From Nitrospirota bacterium (GTDB lineage: Bacteria > Nitrospirota > Nitrospiria > Nitrospirales > NS-4), in assembly GCA_005877855.1 (NCBI GenBank), contig VBOF01000338.1, positions 1 through 5,387 of the forward strand: DNA of 5,387 nucleotides. Direction: 5' to 3'. The translations under genes and the position numbers were made by a program. This document shows positions 1-5,387 of the stretch, piece after piece. The notes beneath the pieces were generated by a model, which had not been told where the DNA came from, did no database searches, and was given only the letters and a program-made list of their open reading frames with translations. Numbering within the stretch: position 1 is the first letter of the stretch; the number at the start of each line of letters is the position of its first letter.

Positions 1-1016
<1,016 letters not shown>

Positions 1017-1020
<4 letters not shown>

Positions 1021-1475
1021 CGAGGTTCTCTCGGGATGGGCGGAGGTTCGTTCATGAGCAACCAATACAGCCCGAGCTGCCGGACGGCCTCGGTGAACTG
1101 CTCAAAGTTCACCGGCTTGACGATGTAACTGTTGACGCCCAAGCGGTAGCTCTCCGTGATGTCGCGGTCCTCTCGCGAAGAGGTCAGCATGACCACTGGA
1201 ATCATCCGGTTGCGTGGGTCCGCCTTCATGCGCCGCAACACTTCCAGCCCATCCACTTTGGGCAGTTTGAGATCGAGGAGCACCAGCTGGGGGCTGTCCT
1301 CGGTACGTCGGTCCTTGTAGGCGCTTGTGCGGAAAAGAAACTCCAGCGCCTCCGCGCCGTCACGCACGACATGAACGCGGTTAGCGAGGTGGTGCTTTTG
1401 GAAGGCGTGGAGGGTCAATTCCACATCGTCCGGGTTGTCTTCGACCAGCAGGATTTGGACGAATTTCTCAAGCAT
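1017..1475 (-). CDS. Single-domain response regulator, Rcp1/CheY-like
   Basis: A 152-residue stand-alone receiver. Visible residues are the acidic pocket E12/D13 in 'LLVEDNPDDVELT', phospho-acceptor D68 in 'VLLDLKLPKVDG', T98 in 'VVMLTSS', and K120-P121 in 'SYIVKPV'. The 'NPDDVELTLHAF' start, the long alpha2-beta3 loop and the 'FTEAVRQLGLYWLLMNEPPP' tail are typical of the Rcp1 family, which usually partners PAS- or phytochrome-type kinases. There is no output domain, so it should act by protein contact or as a phosphate shuttle. The ATG at 1475-1473 is chosen because an AAGGAG ribosome site sits 9 nt upstream (complement of 1485-1490). The reading frame is open further upstream to 1655, but that part lies inside the kinase gene and looks like noise. 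The start overlaps the kinase stop by 8 bp (ATGCTTGA) and its stop overlaps the next start by 4 bp, so the three genes are probably translationally coupled. Confidence 0.95.
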
Positions 1476-2967
1476 TGAGAGCTGCTCCTTGTAAAGTGAA
1501 ATAGAAGGTCGCGCCGTGCTCAACTGCTGCCTCAGCCCAGACGCGCCCGCCGTGGCGGAGGATGATGCGTTGAACGATGGCCAGACCGACGCCGGTTCCC
1601 TCATAGTCCTCGGCGCGATGCAGGCGCTGGAACACGCCGAAGAGTTTGTCCGCATATCGCATGTCGAACCCCACGCCGTTGTCCCTGACGAAGTACGCGG
1701 TGGCGCCGTCTTGCTCCTGGCAGCCCACCGCGATGACCGCCATTTCCTGCTTGCGGGTGTACTTGAGCGCGTTGGACATTAAGTTCATCCACACTTGCTT
1801 GAGCAGAGCTGGATCGGCCTGGCAGGCGGGGAGGTCGCCGATGGCAATCTCCACCCGTCGATCTTGCTGCTCGGCATGTAACTCGTCCACGCACTGGCGT
1901 ACGAGATCGGTCGGCCTGACCAGTTGCTTGCTGAGCGGCTGGCGGCTCAGGCGGGAGAAGGCGAGCAGGTCGTCAATAAGCAGCCCCATGTGTTGGGAGT
2001 TTTTGCGCACGACGGTCAGGTAGTGCTGGGCCTCCGGGGTGAGGGTTGGCGCGTGATCTTCGAGCAGAATGCGCGAGAACCCGTCGATCGCCCGCAGGGG
2101 AGCTCGCAGATCGTGCGAGACGGAGTAGCTGAACGCTTCGAGCTCCTTGTTCGCGGCCTCAAGTTGCTCGTTGTATTTTTTGATCGCCCCCTCCGCTCGC
2201 TTTTGTTCGGTGAGGTCGCGCGTCACCTTTGAGAATCCGCGCAAGGTTCCTGCCTTGTCCCGCATTGCCGTAATGACCACATTCGCCCAGAATCGCGAGC
2301 CGTCCTTGCGTACCCGCCAGCCCTCATCTTCCAACCGCCCTTCGGCTGCCGCCACTTTGAGTTTATCCATGGGTTTGCCACGCTGAATGTCTTCGGAGGG
2401 ATAAAATCGAGAGAAGTGTTGGCCGATGATCTCGTCCGCCGTGTACCCCTTGATCCGCTCCGCTCCCTCGTTCCAGCTCGCAATGTGTCCCTCGGGATCC
2501 AGCATGAAGATCGCATAGTCATTCACACTGGTCACCATCAAGCGGAACCGCTGCTCGATTGCCCGGAGGGCATCCTCCGTTTGCTTCCGCTCGGTGATGT
2601 CGCGGAGGATGCCGGTAAAGAAGGTGTCCCCGCCAACCTTCCAGCTTGCAAGGGAAAGTTCCAGGGGGAACTCGGTTCCCTCCTTTCTCTGCCCCACCAG
2701 CTCGACCGTCCTGCCGATGACACGGGCTTGACCCGTCGAGAGAAACCGTGACAGGCCTTGCCGGTGGGCCTCGTGGAACCTTTGAGGCATGAGGAGAGTG
2801 AGCGGCCTGCCGATGACGTCACGCGCGGCATAGCCGAAGATCCGCTCCGCCCCTGGGTTGAAGTAGGTGATGTGTCCATGTTTGTCTGCGGACACGATGG
2901 CATCGCTCGCAGTCTCTGCCACGGCGCGGAACCCTTCTTCGCTCTTCTGCAGCGCCTCCTCTCCGGA
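1468..2967 (-). CDS. PAS-PAS-HisKA-HATPase part of a frameshifted sensor kinase
   Basis: C-terminal part (about 499 residues) of the multi-PAS histidine kinase that begins at 3463; it is in a different frame from the N-terminal part. The frame stays open upstream to an ATG at 3150, but that stretch is Ser/Arg-rich, domain-free and antagonistic to the good PAS frame. I therefore count coding only from the junction near 2967. Domains, in distance from the junction: PAS at about 10-125 ('SEEGFRAVAETASDAIVSAD', PAC 'RDITERK'); second PAS at about 139-255 ('NDYAIFMLDPEG', 'KVTRDLTEQKRAE'); coiled linker; HisKA with 'SYSVSHDLRAPLRAIDGFS', the phospho-accepting His being encoded at 2115-2113; then HATPase_c with N-box 'NLMSNALKYT', G1 'DNGVGFD' and G2 'GTGVGLAI'. 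The kinase core looks intact. The H-box type is that of phytochrome-like/CikA-like kinases, which fits the Rcp1-like receiver directly downstream. As the sequence stands no good start codon serves this part alone. Confidence 0.9.
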   Translation of the reverse strand, partial: SGEEALQKSEEGFRAVAETASDAIVSADKHGHITYFNPGAERIFGYAARDVIGRPLTLLMPQRFHEAHRQGLSRFLSTGQARVIGRTVELVGQRKEGTEFPLELSLASWKVGGDTFFTGILRDITERKQTEDALRAIEQRFRLMVTSVNDYAIFMLDPEGHIASWNEGAERIKGYTADEIIGQHFSRFYPSEDIQRGKPMDKLKVAAAEGRLEDEGWRVRKDGSRFWANVVITAMRDKAGTLRGFSKVTRDLTEQKRAEGAIKKYNEQLEAANKELEAFSYSVSHDLRAPLRAIDGFSRILLEDHAPTLTPEAQHYLTVVRKNSQHMGLLIDDLLAFSRLSRQPLSKQLVRPTDLVRQCVDELHAEQQDRRVEIAIGDLPACQADPALLKQVWMNLMSNALKYTRKQEMAVIAVGCQEQDGATAYFVRDNGVGFDMRYADKLFGVFQRLHRAEDYEGTGVGLAIVQRIILRHGGRVWAEAAVEHGATFYFTLQGAALNA

Positions 2968-3463
2968 AAATGTCCGCTTCCATTTCAGCCGCGCGCGCTC
3001 GCAGTCGCTCGATGATCTGGTGTTGCTCGCTCCCCTCCTGCTTGAGGTGGATGAACTCCGTGACGTCCTCGACGCGGTGGATGAGATAGGCGACATTGCC
3101 GTCCGCTCCCAGGACCGGCGCATTGACCGGGCTCCAATACCGCTCTTCAAATCCGCCGCCCTCGGATTCGGGCCGGCGAACGTCGTACTTCTGCACGGCC
3201 ATGGTGTCCGACACTCGATGTGTCAGCACCCTCTCCAAGGAGGCTTTCAGGTTTCGGACTCCCGTTGCGGTCGGATCATCCGGATTATCGGGAAAGACCT
3301 CAAACAGCCCGCGGCCGAGGATTTCCTCGCGCTTGGTCATCGTGGCCTTCAAGTACGCAGCGCTGACCGCCACGATCGTCAAGGCGGGCGTCAGGACGAG
3401 ATACAACCCTGGTTCCGATTCGAACAGGGCCTGAAAGTCCGGGGTTGGGAGAGGCTGCGCCAT
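2819..3463 (-). CDS. N-terminal PAS part of the frameshifted sensor kinase
   Basis: As written this encodes 214 residues, but only the first ~166 look real. They form a PAS domain ('GLYLVLTPALTIVAVSAAYL' through 'NVAYLIHRVEDVTEF') of the kind rich in 'FPDNPDDPTATG' and 'MAVQKYDVRRPE'. I recall this type at the head of many kinases and PAS proteins. A helical linker ('HQIIERLRARAAEMEAD') follows. The last ~48 residues, up to the TGA at 2821-2819, are Arg-rich and are the out-of-frame reading of the next PAS domain. Removing one base near 2967-2960 joins this part to the downstream frame and gives a kinase of about 664 residues. I chose the ATG at 3463-3461 because GGAGGA (3474-3469) lies 5 nt before it; an adjacent in-frame GTG at 3466 is only 2 nt from that site. 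This is the first gene of the leftward three-gene group. It has no signal peptide or membrane segment and is probably cytosolic. Confidence 0.85.
   Translation of the reverse strand: MAQPLPTPDFQALFESEPGLYLVLTPALTIVAVSAAYLKATMTKREEILGRGLFEVFPDNPDDPTATGVRNLKASLERVLTHRVSDTMAVQKYDVRRPESEGGGFEERYWSPVNAPVLGADGNVAYLIHRVEDVTEFIHLKQEGSEQHQIIERLRARAAEMEADIFRRGGAAEERRRVPRRGRDCERCHRVRRQTWTHHLLQPRGGADLRLCRA
2955..2972 (-). other. Frameshift junction inside the sensor kinase gene
   Basis: On the minus strand the text reads CATTTTCCGGAGAGGAGG. Upstream of it the PAS frame is read as ...EADIF; downstream the correct frame is read as GEEALQKSEEGF.... Moving from one to the other needs one extra base skipped (or two missing bases restored). 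The TTTT and CC runs make a one-base insertion error or mutation easy. The segment also contains GGAGAGGAGG, which resembles a strong ribosome site, but the nearest in-frame GTG (2922) is too far away to use it well. Confidence 0.85.
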
Positions 3464-3662
3464 CACGCTCCTCCAGTACTCGAAGAAGCATGCGCTGAAT
3501 GTGTGGCCTTGACGGGATAATGACGTGGATGCAGTTTGAAACTGGATAGACTTATGCGTCCTTCAGAAAGGCCTTTTCGCTGGTACCGCATTGGGGCCCC
3601 TCACGCATCCACGAAGGCTTTGAGGTCAGTAAGGATAACACTTTATGCACACAGATGGAATC

Positions 3663-3701
3663 GGGAAAACCTAATACTTGAGCTAAGTCGTGAGGGAAAA
3701 C
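3663..3701. repeat. Direct repeat of GGGAAAAC, 31 bp apart
   Basis: GGGAAAAC occurs at 3663-3670 and again at 3694-3701, start to start 31 bp, which is about three helical turns. On the leftward strand this reads GTTTTCCC. The two copies lie between the candidate promoter and the kinase gene. They could be paired binding sites on one face of the DNA, but an 8-bp repeat can also arise by chance. Confidence 0.35.
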
Positions 3702-3710
3702 GTGACAAGG

Positions 3711-3723
3711 CAGTTAAAAACTG
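3711..3723. repeat. Small inverted repeat CAGTT-AAA-AACTG
   Basis: A perfect 5-bp stem with a 3-nt loop lies in the AT-rich part of the gap. On the plus strand it is followed by TTTATTC. It is too short and AU-rich to call a terminator, and no plus-strand gene ends before it. Confidence 0.3.
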
Positions 3724-3726
3724 TTT

Positions 3727-3754
3727 ATTCTATGAACTCTTCTGATGTGAGCAA
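3727..3754 (-). promoter_or_regulatory. Weak candidate sigma70 promoter for the kinase operon
   Basis: On the minus strand TTGCTC (3754-3749) and TAGAAT (3732-3727) are separated by 16 bp. The -10 box matches consensus at 5 of 6 positions but the -35 at only 3 of 6. It would leave a leader of about 260 nt before the kinase ATG. No better pair was found nearer the start, so this is only a candidate. Confidence 0.22.
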
Positions 3755-3808
3755 GCCACAAGTTTGGTCCCATCGCGTTCCCGTTCGCTTTAGGGAACCG
3801 TCGCGCTC

Positions 3809-4489
3809 TCACTCATCGGCATAGTCGGGGTAAAGCTTCTTCATGCAGTCTTTGCAGATGCCGTGACTGAACAGGGCTTCTGACCGTTGCTGGATGTACG
3901 TCTCGATTTGCTGCCAGTAGCCCTTGTCGTCCCGGATCTTCTTGCAGGACGCGCAGATGGGGATGAACCCCCGCAGGACCTTGACTTCGCGGAGGGCTTG
4001 CTCCAGATCCCGGTTTTTCTCCGCCAATTCCCGCTCGCGGTCCTTCCGGGTGTCCATCTCGCGTTTCAAGTTCAGCGCCGACGCCACGCGCGCCAGGAGC
4101 GCCACTTTATTCACCGGTTTGGTGATGTAGTCCATCGCGCCGGAGTCGAACGCCACTTGCAGGTCCACAGGATCGGTTTTGGCCGTTACGACGATGATCG
4201 GGATGTCCCGAAGGCGTTCGACGGATTTGACCCGGCGGCAGGCTTCGGTCCCGTCCATCTCCGGCATCATGATGTCCATGAGGATCAGGTCGACGTCCTC
4301 GGGCCCGGCGTGGGCGGCGTTCTCGCGTAGGTTCCGGAAGGACACCGGCGTGCCCTCCTCCACACCGAGTCGACTTAAGGCCTCGCGCGCCGATGCCGCC
4401 ATGAGCACGTCGCCATACCCAGCTGATTTCAGAATGGTCTGGAGGAGCAGACGGTTGTCAAGGGAGTCGTCAACGATGAGGATTTTCAT
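3809..4489 (-). CDS. Response regulator with C-terminal four-cysteine module (copy B)
   Basis: A 226-residue protein. Residues 1-140 are a receiver with D7/D8 in 'LIVDDSLDN', phospho-acceptor D72 in 'LMDIMMPEMDG', T102 in 'IIVVTAKTD', and K124-P125 in 'YITKPVN'. Residues 141-170 form a charged helix, probably a coiled coil ('RERELAEKNRDLEQALREVK'). The tail (172-226) holds C179-x2-C182 in 'PICASCKKIRDD', then after 29 residues C212-x2-C215 in 'HGICKDC'. The spacing suggests a small zinc-binding fold. I recall this tail on many receivers and PAS proteins of environmental bacteria but know no tested function for it. There is no DNA-binding domain. The ATG at 4489-4487 lies 8 bp past the stop of copy A; it lacks a clear ribosome site, so translation is probably coupled. 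Compared with copy A it carries 13 extra residues in the loop before D72 (about residues 45-62). The frame is open to 4534, but that part overlaps copy A and looks unused. Confidence 0.93.
   Translation of the reverse strand: MKILIVDDSLDNRLLLQTILKSAGYGDVLMAASAREALSRLGVEEGTPVSFRNLRENAAHAGPEDVDLILMDIMMPEMDGTEACRRVKSVERLRDIPIIVVTAKTDPVDLQVAFDSGAMDYITKPVNKVALLARVASALNLKREMDTRKDRERELAEKNRDLEQALREVKVLRGFIPICASCKKIRDDKGYWQQIETYIQQRSEALFSHGICKDCMKKLYPDYADE
4115..4143. repeat. Paralogous DNA segment shared with 4792-4820
   Basis: These 29 bases match 4792-4820 at 28 positions (the difference is G versus A in 'GATGTAG'/'GATATAG'). They encode the receiver segment around 'GAMDYITKP' in the two tandem regulators. 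The match reflects gene duplication plus strong protein constraint; it could act as a site for recombination between the copies. Confidence 0.6.
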
Positions 4490-4497
4490 AGGCAGCA

Positions 4498-5127
4498 CTA
4501 GACCGAAAAGCGTTTGTCCATGCACTCCGGGCAAAGCCCGTGGCTGAAATCGACTTCGGAATGGGCCTGGATGTATGCCTCAATGGTGTGCCAGTACCCT
4601 TGGTCATCGCGAATTTTCTTGCAGGAAAAACAGATGGGAATAAGTCCCCGCAGCACCTTGACCTCTTTGAGGGCCTGCTCTAGTTGCTGGTGTCTCTCCA
4701 CCAATTCCCGTTCGCGCGCCTTTCGGATGTCGATCGCACGCTTTAAGGCCAGGGCCGACGACACCCGGGCCAGGAGCTCCACCGAGTTCAGCGGTTTGGT
4801 GATATAGTCCATCGCGCCGGCGGCAAAGGCCGCCCGCAGGTCCTCGGAATCGGTCCTCCCCGTCACCATGATGATGGGGATCTCACGAAGGCGTTCCACC
4901 GCCTTGATCCGCTGGCACGCCCTGATGCCGTCCATATCGGACATCATGATGTCCATCAGGATGAGGTCGATGGCCACGTCGCCGCTTTCGTGATCCTCGA
5001 TAGCGAGGTGCCTGAAGGCATCACGTGCCGATTCCGCCGTGAGCACTTCAGTCTGGCCTTTCGTGGTCAGGATGGACTGGATCAGCTTGCGCATGTCCGG
5101 GGAATCGTCAATCACGAGGGTCCGCAT
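4498..5127 (-). CDS. Response regulator with C-terminal four-cysteine module (copy A)
   Basis: A 209-residue paralogue of the downstream gene and first of the pair. The receiver spans about 1-128: D7/D8 in 'LVIDDSPDM', phospho-acceptor D59 in 'LMDIMMSDMDG', T89 in 'IIMVTGRTD', and K111-P112 in 'YITKPLN'. The usual proline four residues after the phospho-acceptor (P76 in copy B) is serine here (S63). A charged helix (129-158) leads to the tail with C166-x2-C169, then 29 residues, then C199-x2-C202 preceded by H196 ('HGLCPEC'), with the same spacing as copy B. The protein ends four residues sooner after the last Cys than copy B. There is no DNA-binding or enzymatic output domain, so action by protein contact is inferred. 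No ribosome site precedes the ATG, whose first base (5127) sits only 8 nt past the -10 box; the message may be leaderless. A palindrome at the promoter suggests repressor or activator control. Confidence 0.93.
   Translation of the reverse strand: MRTLVIDDSPDMRKLIQSILTTKGQTEVLTAESARDAFRHLAIEDHESGDVAIDLILMDIMMSDMDGIRACQRIKAVERLREIPIIMVTGRTDSEDLRAAFAAGAMDYITKPLNSVELLARVSSALALKRAIDIRKARERELVERHQQLEQALKEVKVLRGLIPICFSCKKIRDDQGYWHTIEAYIQAHSEVDFSHGLCPECMDKRFSV
4792..4820. repeat. Paralogous DNA segment shared with 4115-4143
   Basis: Second copy of the 29-base match described at 4115-4143, in the upstream regulator gene. The distance between the copies is about 677 bp, one gene unit. Confidence 0.6.
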
Positions 5128-5135
5128 GGGTAGAG

Positions 5136-5164
5136 ATGGTAGCAGTGACAGTGATACCGGTCAA
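5136..5164 (-). promoter_or_regulatory. Sigma70-like promoter of the receiver-Cys4 pair, possibly leaderless
   Basis: On the minus strand TTGACC (5164-5159, 5 of 6 to consensus) and TACCAT (5141-5136, 4 of 6) are spaced 17 bp, and a TG one base before the -10 gives an extended -10. Only 8 nt separate the -10 from the A of the ATG at 5127, so transcription could start on or just before the start codon. The lack of a ribosome site fits a leaderless message. Confidence 0.6.
5138..5158. promoter_or_regulatory. 21-bp imperfect palindrome, candidate operator
   Basis: The sequence has the form GGTAnCAnTGnCAnTGnTACC; outer arms GGTA/TACC are perfect and 16 of 21 positions agree with the reverse complement. 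It fills the whole spacer between the -35 and -10 boxes of the leftward promoter and overlaps four bases of the -10. That placement is typical of a repressor site that blocks polymerase, or of a MerR-type activator site in an overlong spacer, but the spacer here is the normal 17 bp. The binding protein is unknown. Confidence 0.5.
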
Positions 5165-5171
5165 ATGGCGC

Positions 5172-5200
5172 TGGAGTTGGGGCGTAGTTCCAGGTAAGAT
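5172..5200 (+). promoter_or_regulatory. Weak candidate promoter for the DedA-type gene
   Basis: TAAGAT (5195-5200) is a fair -10 box, with TGGAGT (5172-5177) 17 bp upstream as a poor -35. Transcription would start around 5207, just before the ribosome site at 5212-5217. The position is sensible but the -35 match is weak. Confidence 0.25.
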
Positions 5201-5227
5201 CGCCGCGCGCTGAGGAGTCGGATCTCT

Positions 5228-5387
5228 ATGCAGCAATGGGTCGGCGTCTGGTTCCAGTGGGTGAACGAGTGGGGCTATCCCGGCATCGTCATGTTGATGG
5301 CGATGGAAAGCTCCGTGATCCCGATTCCGAGCGAGATCGTCATCCCGCCTGCGGCGTACTGGGCCGCGCAGGGCCGGTACAGTTTCG
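5228..5387 (+). CDS. DedA/VTT-family membrane protein (N-terminal part)
   Basis: The first 53 codons are visible before the right edge. The reading 'WGYPGIVMLMAMESSVIPIP' followed by 'SEIVIPPAAYWAAQG' is the classic start of DedA-family proteins (VTT/SNARE-associated domain). These are multi-pass inner-membrane proteins implicated in lipid carrier or phospholipid scrambling/flipping and membrane homeostasis. Visible features are a hydrophobic segment with the conserved Glu (residue 27 in 'MAMESS') and the 'P-I-P-S-E' re-entrant-loop motif. The ATG at 5228-5230 is supported by GAGGAG at 5212-5217, 10 nt upstream. It is divergent from the receiver-Cys4 pair across 100 bp, so the two units may share control sites, but nothing in the sequence shows a functional link. 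Usual family length is about 200 residues, so roughly three quarters lie outside the window. Confidence 0.9.
   Translation, partial: MQQWVGVWFQWVNEWGYPGIVMLMAMESSVIPIPSEIVIPPAAYWAAQGRYSF

Larger units (their letters stand above)
3464..3808. other. Intergenic region with AT-richer core; no gene seen
   Basis: This region separates the receiver-Cys4 pair from the kinase operon. By count, 3601-3750 is about 41% GC, clearly lower than the flanking genes. It holds a ribosome site for the kinase gene (GGAGGA, 3474-3469), short palindromes (AAAGGCCTTT at 3567-3576, GGGGCCCC at 3593-3600), a direct repeat of GGGAAAAC, and a small hairpin at 3711-3723. A plus-strand frame at 3536-3745 (69 codons, TTG start) has no ribosome site or recognisable domain and is not called. 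The region most likely carries the promoter and control sites of the leftward kinase operon. Confidence 0.6.

Noticed and set aside
2940..2967. Separate translation start for the kinase core using GGAGAGGAGG
   Set aside because: No ATG, GTG or TTG in the kinase frame lies at a usable distance; the nearest GTG is at 2922, about 32 nt beyond the site.
2968..3150. Upstream extension of the kinase C-terminal frame to an ATG at 3150
   Set aside because: The stretch is Ser/Arg-rich with no domain, while the other frame over the same bases encodes a good PAS domain and linker.
2867..3520. Plus-strand open frame of 217 codons opposite the kinase gene
   Set aside because: It is antisense to a well-supported PAS-domain coding region, has no recognisable domain, and is the long antisense frame expected in GC-rich DNA.
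3567..3600. Short palindromes AAAGGCCTTT and GGGGCCCC
   Set aside because: Perfect but short; they are not placed at a recognisable promoter and may be chance.
3536..3745. Plus-strand open frame of 69 codons in the intergenic gap
   Set aside because: It starts at TTG without a ribosome site, its composition is unremarkable, and no family is recognisable.
3777..3798. Inverted repeat GTTCCC...GGGAAC (6-bp stem, 10-nt loop) after the copy B stop
   Set aside because: It has no T-run on the leftward strand and the stem is short, so I do not call it a rho-independent terminator.
3887..4330. Plus-strand open frame of 147 codons opposite the copy B regulator
   Set aside because: The opposite strand encodes a complete receiver with all key residues; this frame is a shadow of it.

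Overview
The window is a GC-rich stretch of bacterial chromosome given over almost entirely to two-component signalling. Six coding regions are supported: five read leftward (minus strand), and the start of a sixth reads rightward at the right edge. The many PAS-type kinases, the Rcp1-like receiver, and receiver proteins ending in a 'PICxSCKKIRDD...HGxCxxC' tail resemble environmental bacteria such as Nitrospirota or former Deltaproteobacteria. That placement is from memory of family distribution and is weak; no marker gene is present.

Left block (1-3463, minus strand). Transcription would run from about 3463 down to 1 through three tightly packed genes. (a) A multi-PAS histidine kinase (PAS-PAS-PAS-HisKA-HATPase) is split into two reading frames by a +1 shift near 2967-2960. 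(b) A single-domain Rcp1/CheY-like receiver (1017-1475) overlaps the kinase end by 8 bp. (c) A REC-PAS-HisKA sensor kinase (1-1020) overlaps the receiver by 4 bp (ATGA) and runs off the left edge. The overlaps and order suggest one translationally coupled relay: kinase, diffusible receiver, then a kinase that itself carries an N-terminal receiver.

Middle (3464-3808). This gap of about 345 bp contains an AT-richer core (about 41% GC over 3601-3750, by count). It has a weak candidate promoter, a GGGAAAAC direct repeat 31 bp apart and small inverted repeats, but no convincing gene.

Right block (3809-5127, minus strand). Two tandem paralogous response regulators are separated by 8 bp. Each has an N-terminal receiver, a charged helical linker and a C-terminal four-cysteine module, but no DNA-binding or enzymatic output domain. 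The first gene is preceded by a good sigma70-like promoter (TTGACC-17-TACCAT with a TGn extension). A 21-bp imperfect palindrome fills the spacer and overlaps the -10 box. The -10 lies so close to the ATG that the transcript may be leaderless.

Right edge (5228-5387, plus strand). This is the N-terminus of a DedA/VTT-family membrane protein, divergent from the receiver pair across a 100-bp shared intergenic region.

No RNA gene, CRISPR array, insertion sequence or rho-independent terminator was found. The points most worth a second look are the broken kinase, the palindromic operator with possible leaderless start, and the receiver-plus-Cys4 paralogues with no known output.
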